Notes: a model not told the origin generated them from the sequence alone. Shown: positions 16,799-26,853, numbered from the stretch's first letter. The stretch is DNA of 64,000 nucleotides from Kushneria phosphatilytica (GCF_008247605.1 NZ_CP043420.1:1302001-1366000), one strand, 5' to 3'. A program made the numbers and translations.

Positions 16799-18565
16799 TT
16801 AAAGCACGATCTGTTGTTGCAAGGCACTGAATCGGCTGTCGATATCTTCAAGCAGTTGCTGTGGTGGGCCTATCTCCAACAGATGCCCTTCATCCATGAT
16901 GCCGATGCGATCGAGCTGATCAAGTCCGCTCACATGGTGCGTGATCATCAACAGTGTGCGTCCTTTTGCATGCGTCCGGATCGTGCTTAGCACGCGACGT
17001 GCGGTTTGTTCATCGAGTCCTTCGGTCGGCTCGTCCAATAGCAGGATGGGGGCATGGGTCAGCAGGGCACGGGCAATACCGAAACGCTTGAGCTGGCCAC
17101 CTGACAGTGAACTGCCGCCTTCGTCAGGATAGCTGTCGAGGCCCTCGGGTTGATCGCTCAGCCAATCGCTCAGGTCCAGCGCCTGCAGTAATTGATGCAG
17201 TTCGTCATCGCCGGCTTCCGGATTGCCAAGCTTCAGATTGTCGCGATAGCTGGCCACGAACAAATGGGTATCCTGAGGCGCGATGCCCATCGAGGCTCGC
17301 AGGGTAGGTTCATCCAGGGCGTCTATGGACACACCTCCCAGCAGGATCCTGCCATGAGTCGGTGACAAAAAGCGTACAAGGGTATTGAGTAGCGTTGTTT
17401 TGCCACCTCCCGAGGGCCCCAGCAGAGCAAAATGCTCCCCGGGTGCCAGGGTCAGCGAGAAGTTGCTCAGGGCGGTGGTGCCATCATCGAACCTGACCTC
17501 CAGCTCACGGATATCGAGTCCGTTGTCGTTTGGCTTGTCCAAACTTTCGGCAGGAAAACAGATGCTCGGTACCCGGGTAGTCAGTTCTTCGAGACGGCCT
17601 GCAGCGCGCTGAATTCGTCCCAGGTTCTGCCAGGCCTGGGGCAGCATGGCGACAGCTTCGAAGGCGCCCATGATGCTTAATCCCATTAGCGCAATCAGGG
17701 TTGGCGATAGATTGCGATGCAGCGACCACCAGGCCGCCATGGCCAACACGACGGTAATGGTAATGCCCAGTAGAATCTGTGAAAGCAGCTGTGAACGCCC
17801 CCATACCCCCGCAAGGGCCAGCTCATGAGCGTCGCGCTCCTGCTGATCCTTCAAAAGGCTCTCGGTTTCGGGTTGCCATCGTTCGTAGAGCAGCAGTTCG
17901 GAAAGCGCCGGCAGGCGCTCGAGCAGTCGGGCTCGCAGATGCGTGTTCAGAACCTGCCAGCGGTGGGAGAGATGATGACCGCGCCGCCAGGCAAGCCACG
18001 GGCCAAGTGTACCGGAAATGGCCAGCGCCACGGCCGCGAAAAGTCCAATGGGAGGCGCGAATACACCAATGATGACACCACACAGCACGATAATACCCAG
18101 TGCCACGATCGATGGTGTCACCACGCGCAGATAGAGATTGTCGAGCGCATCGACATCAGCAGTCAGCCGTGCCATCAGATCGCTGCTGCCATAGTGTTGC
18201 AGTGCAGTAGGCGAGAGAGGCTCAATGGCTCGGTAGAGGTGCCAGCGCAAGCGTGACAGGAGTTTCAGAGTGCCCTCATGAGAAGCGACACGCTCGCCAT
18301 AACGGCCCGCTGTTCGGGTAATGGCAAACCCCCTGACCCCCGCCGAGGGTAGCAGGAAATTGAAAGTGGCTGCAGTCGCGGCACTGGTGCCGGCCACTGC
18401 AGCGGCAGAAAGAAACCAGCCGGAGAGGGCGATCAATCCGACGCTGGAAGCCAGTGCAATCAGATTGAGCAGAATGCCCAGTGCCATTAGCCATGCAAAA
18501 GGGCGCATCTGGCCAAGCCAGGGGCGCAGATCAACACGGGCTGGATCAGCTGAAGGCGCGGACAT
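16799..18565 (-). CDS. cydC: Thiol reductant ABC exporter subunit CydC
   Basis: The 588-residue half-transporter has six membrane helices (about residues 1-310) and an ATPase domain with Walker A GPSGGGKTTLL, signature LSGGQLKRFGIARA, and Walker B ILLLDEPTEGLD. CydDC is a heterodimer that moves cysteine/glutathione to the periplasm and is needed for assembly of cytochrome bd and periplasmic cytochromes. The gene overlaps cydD by 20 bases, so the two are coupled. No cydAB genes are in the window. Confidence 0.93.
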   Translation of the reverse strand: MSAPSADPARVDLRPWLGQMRPFAWLMALGILLNLIALASSVGLIALSGWFLSAAAVAGTSAATAATFNFLLPSAGVRGFAITRTAGRYGERVASHEGTLKLLSRLRWHLYRAIEPLSPTALQHYGSSDLMARLTADVDALDNLYLRVVTPSIVALGIIVLCGVIIGVFAPPIGLFAAVALAISGTLGPWLAWRRGHHLSHRWQVLNTHLRARLLERLPALSELLLYERWQPETESLLKDQQERDAHELALAGVWGRSQLLSQILLGITITVVLAMAAWWSLHRNLSPTLIALMGLSIMGAFEAVAMLPQAWQNLGRIQRAAGRLEELTTRVPSICFPAESLDKPNDNGLDIRELEVRFDDGTTALSNFSLTLAPGEHFALLGPSGGGKTTLLNTLVRFLSPTHGRILLGGVSIDALDEPTLRASMGIAPQDTHLFVASYRDNLKLGNPEAGDDELHQLLQALDLSDWLSDQPEGLDSYPDEGGSSLSGGQLKRFGIARALLTHAPILLLDEPTEGLDEQTARRVLSTIRTHAKGRTLLMITHHVSGLDQLDRIGIMDEGHLLEIGPPQQLLEDIDSRFSALQQQIVL

Positions 18566-20336
18566 GAGCCGCCTCCCTTGAAGTATTGTTTGCCAGTGGG
18601 CCGCCCGGAGCGCGCAGGGCTTCGAAAGTATCGATTGCCACGGCGCGCCCCTGGTCCAGCATCAGCACTCGGTCGGAGAGCTGCAGCAGGGCGAGTCGAT
18701 GAGTCAGCATGATGACGGTTCTGCCCTGACAGAGTCGCTTCAGTGCGGCCAGTACGCGTGCCTCACTATCCCGGTCAAGACTGGCAGTAGGTTCGTCAAG
18801 CAGCAGTAGTGGTGCATCGCGCAAGAAGGCGCGTGCCAGGGCGATGCGTCGCGCCTGCCCACCGGAAACGGGTTGCCCCCGATCACCCAGCAGGGTCTCC
18901 AGACCATCTGGTAAGCGCTTGACCCAGTCACTCAGGTCAGCCTGGGCAAGTGCCTCATGCAACTGCTCGTCACTGGCCTCGATATTGGCCAGTCGCAGGT
19001 TGTCTGCCAGTGTCCCGGACAGAATAACTGGCCGTTGTCCAACCCAGGCGATGGAGCGTTGCCACTGTTCGGGCGCAAGTCGCGCGATGTCGATTTCCTG
19101 ACCGTCGTCACCCTGCGCCAGCAGGGCGCCTTCTTCCAGCCGCATGAACCCCATCAGCACATTGAGCAGCGTGGATTTGCCAGCGCCACTGGGGCCGATG
19201 ACGGCTACGCGTTCTCCTGCCTTGATCGTCATGTCCAGATTCGAGAGGGCCGGTGAGCGTTGACCGGCATATCGCCCGGTTACCTGCTGCAGGCGAAGTG
19301 ACAGCGATTCGGGCACTTCCCATGATTCAAAGGCCTGCTGTTCGGCAATTGGTCGCTCAAGAATGGGGATCAGATCTTCTGCGGCTGCTTCGGCTTCCGC
19401 CTTGGCATGATAATGCACGCCGAGATCACGTAGCGGCTGATAGAACTCGGGCGCCAGGATCAGTAGAAAAAGACCGATGAAAAGGTCTATGCCATGTCCC
19501 CAGGTGCCGAAATGAAACTGGCCGAGATAGGAAAAACCGATATAGAGCGCCAGAATGGCAATCGAAACCGAGGAGAAAAATTCAAGCGCAGTAGAGGAGA
19601 GAAAGGCGAGACGCAGTACTCGCATGGTGCGCTGCCGAAAATTTTCCGAGGCTTCGAAGACGTTATCGGCGTGACGTCGGCTGACCCCAAAAAGCTTGAG
19701 CGTCGGCAAGCCTCGCAGGGTATCCAGAAAGTGGCGACTCATGCGTCCCATTTCGAGGAACTGTGCTTCCTGACGACCGCGTGCACCGAATCCGACCATG
19801 ATCATGTTGAGCGGAATCAGGGGGCCGGTAACCATTAAAATGATGCCGGCGGCCCAGTTGAGAGGAAAGACCACGGCCAGAATGATCAACGGTACGGTGG
19901 CGCAGAGCATGGTCTGGGGGCGAAAGTCGGCATGATAGTTCTGTAAGGCATCAACCTGATCCCAGATACGGTTGCCCAGGGTGGCGCTATGCTGGCGCTG
20001 TGCCCAGAGTGGACCGAGCCGTGCAAGACGCTCGAGCAGGTCACGGCGGACCGACTGCCTGATGGCAATACCGGCCCGGGCACCGGCCCAGGTCTTGAGC
20101 CAGGCGAGCGCGCCACGGCCGGCAAAGGCCAGTGGTAGCAGACACAGGGGCAATAGCAGGGTGCTCAATGGGGCGTGGTCAAGCACCATTCGCTGGGCGA
20201 CAGTAGCGATCGACCAGGCCTGCACCAGTAACAGCAGGGTCGACAGCGTACCAGCCAGCACACTGAGCCGCTGCCATGGTCCGGCTCGTCGACTGGTGGT
20301 CCGTAGCCACTGGCGCACGGTAGGAAGCTGAGCCAT
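18546..20336 (-). CDS. cydD: Thiol reductant ABC exporter subunit CydD
   Basis: The 596-residue partner of CydC has a membrane domain (about residues 20-330) and an ATPase domain with Walker A GPSGAGKSTLL, signature VSGGQARRIALARA and Walker B LLLLDEPTASLD. LPTVRQWL and the membrane motif EFFSSVSIAILALYIGFSYLG fit CydD. GGAGG sits 4 bases before the ATG at 20336. It is the first gene of the operon and is divergent from gltX across a 169-base gap. Confidence 0.93.
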   Translation of the reverse strand: MAQLPTVRQWLRTTSRRAGPWQRLSVLAGTLSTLLLLVQAWSIATVAQRMVLDHAPLSTLLLPLCLLPLAFAGRGALAWLKTWAGARAGIAIRQSVRRDLLERLARLGPLWAQRQHSATLGNRIWDQVDALQNYHADFRPQTMLCATVPLIILAVVFPLNWAAGIILMVTGPLIPLNMIMVGFGARGRQEAQFLEMGRMSRHFLDTLRGLPTLKLFGVSRRHADNVFEASENFRQRTMRVLRLAFLSSTALEFFSSVSIAILALYIGFSYLGQFHFGTWGHGIDLFIGLFLLILAPEFYQPLRDLGVHYHAKAEAEAAAEDLIPILERPIAEQQAFESWEVPESLSLRLQQVTGRYAGQRSPALSNLDMTIKAGERVAVIGPSGAGKSTLLNVLMGFMRLEEGALLAQGDDGQEIDIARLAPEQWQRSIAWVGQRPVILSGTLADNLRLANIEASDEQLHEALAQADLSDWVKRLPDGLETLLGDRGQPVSGGQARRIALARAFLRDAPLLLLDEPTASLDRDSEARVLAALKRLCQGRTVIMLTHRLALLQLSDRVLMLDQGRAVAIDTFEALRAPGGPLANNTSREAAHVRAFS

Positions 20337-20461
20337 GAAACCTCCGGGTGGCCCTGGAAATCGATAGTGTAGAAACGGCAGGTTACAGCGGCCCAGTGAC
20401 GCGTTGTCGCAGCAGCGCCATGCATTCGTGTCGATGCTGCCAGAAAGCCGTTCGATTCACG

Positions 20462-20467
20462 TATAAT
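20462..20467 (+). promoter_or_regulatory. Probable -10 box of gltX
   Basis: TATAAT at 20462-20467 lies 38 bases before the gltX ATG. The -35 at 17-18 bp spacing is poor (TGCCAG), so only the -10 can be supported. Confidence 0.45.
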
Positions 20468-20505
20468 CGTAACACCGTTTCATTCTCAAGGCTGACGAAG
20501 GCTCC

Positions 20506-21999
20506 ATGACTGTACGTACCCGTATCGCGCCGTCGCCGACCGGCGATCCTCACGTTGGCACTGCCTATGTGGCTCTGTTCAATCTCTGCTTTGCCCGTCA
20601 GCATGGTGGTGAGTTCATCCTGCGTATCGAGGATACCGATCGTGAACGCTCCACCAGTGAATCCGAGCAGATGATCCTCGATTCTCTGCGTTGGCTGGGT
20701 ATCGAATGGTCCGAAGGGCCTGATATTGGCGGTCCTCACGCCCCTTATAGGCAGAGTGAGCGCGGCGGCATCTATACCGATTACGCTCAGCGTCTGCTCG
20801 AGAGCGGTCATGCCTTCCGCTGCTATCGTACCGGCGAAGAGCTCGATGAAATGCGCGAGGCGCGCAAGGCACAAGGGCTTTATACCGCCCTCAAGTTTGC
20901 TGATCTGGCCTTGCCTGAAGAGGAACGGGCCCGACGTGAACAGGAAGGTTGGTCCAGTGTTGTCCGCATGCATGTACCTGACGAGGGCACCTGTGTCATT
21001 CATGACATGCTACGAGGTGAGATCGAGCTGGATTGGGCGCAGGTCGATGCTCAGATACTGATCAAATCCGATGGTATGCCGACCTATCACATGGCCAATG
21101 TGGTCGATGATCACCTGATGGGCATCACCCATGTGTTGCGTGGTGAGGAGTGGATCAACTCGGCGCCCAAACATCGGCTGCTTTATGAATATTTTGGTTG
21201 GCCGATGCCCGAGCTCTGTCACCTGCCGCTGCTGCGCAACCCTGACAAGTCAAAGCTCTCCAAGCGCAAGAATCCAACATCGATCAATTACTATCGGCGG
21301 ATGGGTTACCTGCCCGAAGCTGTCATCAACTATCTGGGACGCATGGGCTGGTCGATGCCGAACGACCGCGAAAAGTTCACCCTTGATGAAATGATGGCGC
21401 ATTTCGACATCAACAGGATCTCGCTGGGCGGGCCGGTCTTTGATCTGGAAAAGCTGACATGGCTCAACGGCGTTTATATTCGTGAGGATCTCGATGATGA
21501 GGCCCTGATGCGCCGGCTGATGGAGTGGTCCTTCAACGAGGAGTATGTTGGACGGATTCTGCCGGAAGTGCGTCCACGGGTGCAGACACTTGCCGAGGTC
21601 ATGCCTCTGGCCGGACATTTCTTCAGCGGGTTGCCACATATCAATGCGAACAGCTTTGAGGGCATTCGGCTTGAGCAGGAGACTATCGTGACCCTGCTGC
21701 AGTTTCTGGTCTGGCGTTTCGAAGCCGTTGGCCATTGGGACAAGGAGCATCTGTTGTCGGTTGTGCAGGAACTTGCCGGTCATTTCGAGCTGAAGATGAA
21801 GGCTTTTCTGGCGCCCGTGTTTGTAGCCATTACCGGTAGCCAGACTTCGACATCGGTTATGGATGCCATGGTCATTCTCGGTTCCGACATGACCCGGGCC
21901 CGCTTGCGGCATGCCATCGAGCAGCTGGGAGGTGTCTCCAAAAAGCAGACCAAAAGGCTCGAAAAGCAGTACCGTGAAATCGGTCAGGCCGGCGCTTGA
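20506..21999 (+). CDS. gltX: Glutamyl-tRNA synthetase
   Basis: The 497-residue class I synthetase charges tRNA-Glu with glutamate. The HIGH-type motif is [14 protein letters not shown], the KMSKS-type motif is SKLSKRKNP, and [10 protein letters not shown] is the usual glutamate-site segment. The C-terminal anticodon-binding domain is complete. In the insertion region only one Cys ([10 protein letters not shown]) is present, so the zinc-binding cysteine cluster of the E. coli enzyme is lost, as in several other lineages. It is monocistronic and is followed by a hairpin and then tRNA-Ala. Confidence 0.96.
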   Translation: MTVRTRIAPSPTGDPHVGTAYVALFNLCFARQHGGEFILRIEDTDRERSTSESEQMILDSLRWLGIEWSEGPDIGGPHAPYRQSERGGIYTDYAQRLLESGHAFRCYRTGEELDEMREARKAQGLYTALKFADLALPEEERARREQEGWSSVVRMHVPDEGTCVIHDMLRGEIELDWAQVDAQILIKSDGMPTYHMANVVDDHLMGITHVLRGEEWINSAPKHRLLYEYFGWPMPELCHLPLLRNPDKSKLSKRKNPTSINYYRRMGYLPEAVINYLGRMGWSMPNDREKFTLDEMMAHFDINRISLGGPVFDLEKLTWLNGVYIREDLDDEALMRRLMEWSFNEEYVGRILPEVRPRVQTLAEVMPLAGHFFSGLPHINANSFEGIRLEQETIVTLLQFLVWRFEAVGHWDKEHLLSVVQELAGHFELKMKAFLAPVFVAITGSQTSTSVMDAMVILGSDMTRARLRHAIEQLGGVSKKQTKRLEKQYREIGQAGA

Positions 22000-22006
22000 C
22001 CATGAT

Positions 22007-22031
22007 GGGGCGCATGCGTATCATGCGCCCC
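22007..22031 (+). terminator. Hairpin after gltX
   Basis: GGGGCGCATG at 22007-22016 and CATGCGCCCC at 22022-22031 make a perfect 10-bp stem with a 5-base loop, 8 bases after the gltX stop. No T-run follows, so it may only slow polymerase or protect the 3' end before tRNA-Ala. Confidence 0.5.
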
Positions 22032-22080
22032 GTTCCTGACGCGGTCCCACCTGCAGGGTGAGGCTCGGCAGGCAGCAAGT

Positions 22081-22156
22081 GGGGCCTTAGCTCAGCTGGG
22101 AGAGCGCGACACTGGCAGTGTCGAGGTCAGCGGTTCGATCCCGCTAGGCTCCACCA
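22081..22156 (+). tRNA. tRNA-Ala (anticodon GGC)
   Basis: The 76-base sequence folds as a cloverleaf. The acceptor stem GGGGCCT pairs with AGGCTCC, including the G3-U70 pair that identifies alanine tRNA. The D arm is GCTC/GAGC. The anticodon stem CGACA/TGTCG encloses loop CTGGCAG with anticodon GGC, and the T arm AGCGG/CCGCT carries TTCGATC. Discriminator A is at 22153 and the CCA end is encoded (22154-22156). It decodes GCC and GCU. Confidence 0.97.
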
Positions 22157-22622
22157 TTCTCCTCTCATGGTTTCCCGTCTGCGTCGTAGAAAGTCATCGC
22201 GGATCGGCCATTGCCGTCCAATCGATGCTGTCATGCAGTTATCACATCCATGACATCAAACCGAAATCCGGCCTTTTGCCTCTTGACACGGCTACTTACT
22301 TGTCCACTGCCGTGACCTCTCTGTCGTGAAACATTCACTCCTGCTCCGCTAACCTGTGTTTTGACTGGTTTTTTTATAAAACCCTTTCAATTCAGTAGCT
22401 TACAGTTGGCTAAAAATTGCCCAATTTGTAGATAAGCCCTCTGTCATGGCGATTGAAGACGGTTCTGCAGTGGTTACCCACAATGTTATCCACAGAAAGT
22501 GTGGAAAACATGACACCCTTCTCCTGGCAGGGAAAACCAGAGGACATTGAACAGAGCAGGGAGAGGGTACCACTATCGATCCGGAGCCGAGCGCTTGTGG
22601 TTTAAATGGTGGCCCTGACATG
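22157..22622. other. Gene-free region between tRNA-Ala and the gltA terminator
   Basis: No protein or RNA gene is recognisable over about 465 bases. The transcription units on both sides converge, so promoters are not expected here. The middle is AT-rich and carries the DnaA-box-like cluster listed separately. A TTGACA at 22283-22288 has no good -10. Confidence 0.6.
22427..22508. repeat. Cluster of DnaA-box-like sequences
   Basis: Bases 22486-22494 read TTATCCACA, a perfect DnaA box. Bases 22500-22508 on the minus strand read TTTTCCACA, which fits the TTWTNCACA consensus. Two near boxes are at 22474-22482 (TTACCCACA) and 22427-22435 (minus strand TTATCTACA), each with one mismatch. Three boxes fall within 35 bases. 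The function is unknown; a DnaA-titrating or reactivating locus is one possibility. Confidence 0.55.
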
Positions 22623-22655
22623 AAAATGCCCGCTGACCTGATGGGCCAGCGGGCA
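22621..22655 (-). terminator. Intrinsic terminator of gltA
   Basis: Read on the minus strand, TGCCCGCTG and CAGCGGGCA (9-bp arms, 22647-22655 and 22627-22635) enclose an 11-base loop and are followed by TTTTCA. It lies 23 bases after the gltA stop. Confidence 0.8.
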
Positions 22656-22677
22656 ATGGAAAAGCTTTAAGCGCTGC

Positions 22678-23967
22678 TCAGCCCTGGCTGGGATAATCAC
22701 GCTGGGTATAGCCAGTATAAAGCTGGCGTGGACGACCGATGCGAACACCATTGGCGATCATCTCGTTCCAGTGCGATACCCAACCAATGGTGCGGGCTAC
22801 GGCGAAAATGACCGTGAACATGTTGGTGGGGACCCCCAGAGCCTTGAGAATGATGCCCGAATAGAAATCCACATTGGGGTAGAGCTTGCGCTCAATGAAG
22901 TAGTCGTCTTCGAGTGCAATCTCTTCAAGACGCTTGGCGATCTTGAGACGTGGATCATCTCCCATGCCCAGCTCGCTGAGCACTTCATCGCAAGTCTCTT
23001 TCATGACCTTGGCGCGTGGGTCAAAGTTACGATAAACGCGGTGACCGAAGCCCATCAGTCGGAAGGGATCGTTCTTGTCCTTGGCACGGTCGACGTAACG
23101 CTGAATGTTCTCCTCGGACTCATCACCGATTTCGGCAAGCATGTTGAGGACGGCTTCATTGGCGCCACCATGTGCCGGACCCCATAGAGCAGCAATGCCG
23201 GCACTGACACAGGCAAAGGGGTTGGCACCGGTCGAGCCTGCCAGGCGCACGGTGGAGGTGGAGGCATTCTGTTCGTGATCGGCATGGAGCATGAAGATGC
23301 GGTCCATGGCCTTGGCCATCACGGGATTAACCTTGAACTCCTCGCAGGGGTTGCCGAACATCATGTAAAGGAAGTTCTCTGCGTAGTCCAGGTCGTTACG
23401 CGGGTACATGAAGGGCTGACCAATATTGTACTTGTAGCACATGGCAGCCAGGGTGGGCATTTTGGCAATCAGGCGAATGGCCGACACTTCACGGTCATAC
23501 TCCTTGGTGATGTCCAGGCTGTCGTGATAGAAGGCAGAAAGTGCGCCGGCAACCCCGCACATGACAGCCATGGGATGAGCATCGCGCCTAAACCCCTTGA
23601 AGAAGTTGGCGATTTGCTCATGCACCATGGTGTGATTGCGAATACGGCTATTGAAATCCTCGTACTGCTCATCGTTGGGCAGTTCGCCTTCGAGCAGCAG
23701 GTAGGCCATTTCGGTGAAATTGGAGTGATCGGCCAGTTGATCGATGGGATAACCGCGATGCAGCAGAATGCCATTGGCACCATCAATGAAGGTGATGCCT
23801 GATTCGCAGGAGGCGGTAGAAACAAAGCCGGGGTCGTATGTGAAGTAGCCGCTCTTGACCAGGTCGCGTACGTCGATAACCTCGGGTCCTGCCGTGCCTG
23901 AGTAAATTGGCAGGTCAATCGGAGCGTCCAGCCCCTCGATGGTCAGCTGCGCCTTCCTGTCAGCCAT
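22678..23967 (-). CDS. gltA: Citrate synthase (type II)
   Basis: The 429-residue protein is the hexameric, NADH-sensitive type of citrate synthase, condensing acetyl-CoA and oxaloacetate. Active-site residues are in [15 protein letters not shown] (His), [16 protein letters not shown] (His) and [16 protein letters not shown] (Asp). The N-terminal beta domain present in gammaproteobacterial GltA is there ([20 protein letters not shown]). It runs away from sdhCDAB, sharing a 355-base promoter region, and ends in an intrinsic terminator. Confidence 0.97.
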   Translation of the reverse strand: MADRKAQLTIEGLDAPIDLPIYSGTAGPEVIDVRDLVKSGYFTYDPGFVSTASCESGITFIDGANGILLHRGYPIDQLADHSNFTEMAYLLLEGELPNDEQYEDFNSRIRNHTMVHEQIANFFKGFRRDAHPMAVMCGVAGALSAFYHDSLDITKEYDREVSAIRLIAKMPTLAAMCYKYNIGQPFMYPRNDLDYAENFLYMMFGNPCEEFKVNPVMAKAMDRIFMLHADHEQNASTSTVRLAGSTGANPFACVSAGIAALWGPAHGGANEAVLNMLAEIGDESEENIQRYVDRAKDKNDPFRLMGFGHRVYRNFDPRAKVMKETCDEVLSELGMGDDPRLKIAKRLEEIALEDDYFIERKLYPNVDFYSGIILKALGVPTNMFTVIFAVARTIGWVSHWNEMIANGVRIGRPRQLYTGYTQRDYPSQG

Positions 23968-24033
23968 TGTGGCCTCCTCAATGTTGGGTAAGCTACTGTC
24001 CCGCCTGATATGTTCGCCATATAAAGTCAGCCC

Positions 24034-24061
24034 ACTATAGATTTTGGCGGGCGATTGTCAA
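24034..24061 (-). promoter_or_regulatory. Sigma70 promoter of gltA
   Basis: On the minus strand TTGACA (24056-24061) and TATAGT (24034-24039) are separated by 16 bases, a near-consensus sigma70 promoter. The start codon is about 65 bases downstream. Confidence 0.75.
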
Positions 24062-24174
24062 TTTGCCGCCAATCCGGCGAGGCGCGGTCCGCTATCATTT
24101 CAAGCATGGTCCGAGTACTGTCCGGACACAACCGTTTCAACGCTTTTGAGCGGATGTCATTCACGTGCGTCAAT

Positions 24175-24203
24175 TTGTCATCCGGCATGCCCGGGCATAT
24201 AAT
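24175..24203 (+). promoter_or_regulatory. Sigma70 promoter of sdhCDAB with palindromic spacer
   Basis: TTGTCA (24175-24180) and TATAAT (24198-24203) are separated by exactly 17 bases, one mismatch from consensus. The spacer contains the perfect 12-bp palindrome ATGCCCGGGCAT at 24187-24198. The sdhC start is about 110 bases downstream. Confidence 0.75.
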
Positions 24204-24322
24204 AATTGACCGCACGACAGGCGCTTGCCCGGGCCTGCAGCGTGGTTTGGCCTGACCCGTCTGACCTACCTCCAATCAACCCCGGTCGGTCTGCCGAACC
24301 GGGTCGAGAGAGTGAAAGAATC

Positions 24323-24721
24323 GTGACTAGTAAACGCCCCAGTACAAGCGTCAAGCGTCCGACCAACCTTGACCTTTCCTCCATCCAGTTCCCGCTTCCC
24401 GCACTCGTATCCATCGCTCACCGCATTACCGGCGTTATCATGTTCGTCGGGCTGATCTTTGTGCTCTGGGCGTTCGATACCTCCCTGTCTTCTCCCGAGG
24501 GTTTTGCCTCGGTACGTGATGCACTGACCGGTAATGCGCTCGCTCAACTGATCGCCTGGGGGCTGCTGTCGGCTCTCTCCTATCACTTTGTGGCCGGTAT
24601 CCGTCATCTGATCATGGACATGGGGTACGGTGAGACCCTGCAAAGCGGTCAGCGAGGCGCTCAGCTGACGATCATCATCACTGCGGTTCTCGTGGTTCTG
24701 AGTGGAGTATGGGTATGGTAA
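24323..24721 (+). CDS. sdhC: Succinate dehydrogenase cytochrome b556 subunit
   Basis: The 132-residue membrane anchor has three helices and the SdhC signatures SIAHRITGVIMF (quinone-site Ser and Arg) and SYHFVAGIRHLIMDMGYG, whose histidine is the expected haem b ligand. I chose GTG at 24323 (V-T-S-K-R-P-S) because it gives the usual length of about 130; the frame is open upstream but lies in the promoter. It is the first gene of sdhCDAB and overlaps sdhD by 7 bases. Confidence 0.92.
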   Translation: MTSKRPSTSVKRPTNLDLSSIQFPLPALVSIAHRITGVIMFVGLIFVLWAFDTSLSSPEGFASVRDALTGNALAQLIAWGLLSALSYHFVAGIRHLIMDMGYGETLQSGQRGAQLTIIITAVLVVLSGVWVW

Positions 24722-25062
24722 CCAGCATCATGAATCTGGGGCGCAGTGGCGTCTCCGATTGGCTGATTCAGCGTGTTTCCGCTGTTATCCTGGCGCTTTA
24801 TACGATCTTTATCGTTGCCTTTCTGCTGTTTCATTCCGATCTCGATTACAGTGCCTGGTCATCCCTCTTTGCCCAGACCTGGATGAAGGTGTTTACCCTT
24901 CTGGCACTGCTTTCCGTGGCGGCGCACGCCTGGGTCGGGCTGTGGATCGTGGCAACGGATTACATCAAGCCGGCGAATATACGGATCGCCACACTGACTG
25001 TCGTGATCCTGGCGCTTTTCGTTTTCGTGGTCTGGGGCGTTCAAGTCCTCTGGGGAGCCTGA
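24715..25062 (+). CDS. sdhD: Succinate dehydrogenase membrane anchor subunit
   Basis: The 115-residue protein has three membrane helices. MNLGRSGVSDWLIQRVSAVIL at the N-terminus and HAWVGLWIVATDYIKP in the second helix match SdhD; the latter carries the Asp-Tyr pair at the ubiquinone site. The ATG at 24715 is preferred over one at 24709 because GGAG is then 7 bases upstream. With SdhC it anchors SdhAB and binds haem b and quinone. Confidence 0.92.
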   Translation: MVTSIMNLGRSGVSDWLIQRVSAVILALYTIFIVAFLLFHSDLDYSAWSSLFAQTWMKVFTLLALLSVAAHAWVGLWIVATDYIKPANIRIATLTVVILALFVFVVWGVQVLWGA

Positions 25063-25065
25063 AGC

Positions 25066-26841
25066 ATGGCACAAATGCGTAGCCTGACATTTGACGCAAT
25101 CATTATCGGCGGCGGTGGCTCCGGCCTGCGTGCCGCCCTGGAGCTGGCCAAATCCGGTAAACAGACGGCCGTGCTGTCCAAGGTCTTTCCGACCCGCTCG
25201 CACACCGTTTCCGCACAGGGCGGTATTACCAGCGCCATTGCCAGTGCCGACCCCGAAGATGACTGGCGCTGGCACATGTATGACACGGTCAAGGGGTCTG
25301 ACTACATCGGCGATCAGGATGCCATCGAGTACATGTGTACCGAAGGGCCGAAAGCGGTCTTCGAACTGGAACACATGGGCCTGCCATTTTCCCGCTTCGA
25401 TAATGGCCGCATCTATCAGCGTCCGTTCGGTGGGCAGTCCAAGGACTTTGGCAAGGGTGGTCAGGCAGCACGTACCTGTGCCGCAGCCGACCGTACCGGG
25501 CACGCCCTGCTGCACACGCTCTATCAGAACAACCTGAAAAACAACACGGTGTTCCTTGATGAGTGGTATGCCGTGGATCTGGTGCGCAACAGTGCCAATG
25601 ATGTCGTCGGTGTGATCGCCATGTGCATCGAAACCGGGGAGACGGTGCTGATCAAGTCGCGTGCCACGGTACTGGCAACCGGAGGCGCCGGCCGTATCTA
25701 CTCCTCTACTACCAATGCCCTGATCAATACCGGTGATGGTGTCGGCATGGCATTGCGAGCTGGTTTCCCGGTGCAGGATATCGAGATGTGGCAGTTCCAT
25801 CCGACCGGTATTCACGGTGCAGGCTGCCTGGTCACCGAAGGTTGCCGAGGAGAGGGCGGCTATCTGATCAACAAGGATGGCGAGCGCTTCATGGAGCGTT
25901 ACGCGCCCAATGCCAAGGATCTTGCGTCGCGTGATGTTGTGGCACGCGCCATGGTCCAGGAAATGCTGGAAGGCCGTGGCTGTGGTGAAAACGGCGATCA
26001 CGTCATGCTCAAGCTCGACCATCTCGGCGAGGAAGTGCTGATGAAGCGCCTGCCGGGCATTGTCGACCTGTCGCGGACCTTCGCTCATGCCGATCCGGTC
26101 AAGGAGCCCATTCCTGTGGTGCCAACCTGTCACTACATGATGGGCGGCATTCCCACCAATATTCATGGCCAGGCGCTGACCATCGACAAGGATGGCAATG
26201 ATCGGGTTATCAACGGGCTCTATGCCTGCGGTGAAGTAGCCTGTGTTTCAGTCCACGGTGGCAACCGGCTTGGCGGCAATTCACTGCTCGACCTGGTGGT
26301 CTTCGGTCGGGCGGCCGGCATGTTCATCGAAAGCGCGCTCAACGAGGGAATCGAGTATCTCGAGCCGAGCGAATCCGATGTCGAAGGCGCCATGAAGCGT
26401 CTCAATCGCTGGAATGAATCTGACGACTCCGGCGAGTCGATCCCTGCGCTGCGCAACGAGCTGCAGCAGGTCATGCAGAACAACTTCGGCGTTTTCCGCA
26501 AGGAAGAGTACATGCAGAAGGGCGTCGACAAGCTGGCTGATCTACGCAGTCGCATTGACAAGGCCTGGCTGCCTGACAAGTCCGATACCTTCAATACCGC
26601 TCGGGTTGAAGCGCTGGAGCTCGATAACCTGCTTGAAGTTGCCGAAGCCACTGCCATTGCAGCGCTGGAGCGTCGGGAAAGCCGTGGTGCCCACTCGCGG
26701 GAAGATTATCCCGAGCGCGATGACGAAAACTGGCTGAAGCACTCTGTCTACTATCCGAGCGAGAAGCGCCTCGGCAAGCGTGATGTCAACTTTTCGCCAC
26801 GCACTGTCGATACCTTCCAGCCCAAAGCGCGTACTTATTAA
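25066..26841 (+). CDS. sdhA: Succinate dehydrogenase flavoprotein subunit
   Basis: The 591-residue flavoprotein oxidises succinate to fumarate. It has the FAD-binding [14 protein letters not shown] near the N-terminus and [17 protein letters not shown], whose His carries the covalent FAD. The substrate-binding segment is [19 protein letters not shown], followed by [19 protein letters not shown]. It begins 3 bases after sdhD and is followed by sdhB after 12 bases. Confidence 0.97.
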   Translation: MAQMRSLTFDAIIIGGGGSGLRAALELAKSGKQTAVLSKVFPTRSHTVSAQGGITSAIASADPEDDWRWHMYDTVKGSDYIGDQDAIEYMCTEGPKAVFELEHMGLPFSRFDNGRIYQRPFGGQSKDFGKGGQAARTCAAADRTGHALLHTLYQNNLKNNTVFLDEWYAVDLVRNSANDVVGVIAMCIETGETVLIKSRATVLATGGAGRIYSSTTNALINTGDGVGMALRAGFPVQDIEMWQFHPTGIHGAGCLVTEGCRGEGGYLINKDGERFMERYAPNAKDLASRDVVARAMVQEMLEGRGCGENGDHVMLKLDHLGEEVLMKRLPGIVDLSRTFAHADPVKEPIPVVPTCHYMMGGIPTNIHGQALTIDKDGNDRVINGLYACGEVACVSVHGGNRLGGNSLLDLVVFGRAAGMFIESALNEGIEYLEPSESDVEGAMKRLNRWNESDDSGESIPALRNELQQVMQNNFGVFRKEEYMQKGVDKLADLRSRIDKAWLPDKSDTFNTARVEALELDNLLEVAEATAIAALERRESRGAHSREDYPERDDENWLKHSVYYPSEKRLGKRDVNFSPRTVDTFQPKARTY

Positions 26842-26853
26842 AGAGGGAGTGAG

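Noticed and set aside
22427..22508. Reading the DnaA-box cluster as oriC
   Set aside because: dnaA, dnaN, gidA, rnpA and rpmH are absent, there is no strong AT-rich unwinding array with repeated 13-mers, and the neighbours are gltX, tRNA-Ala and gltA.
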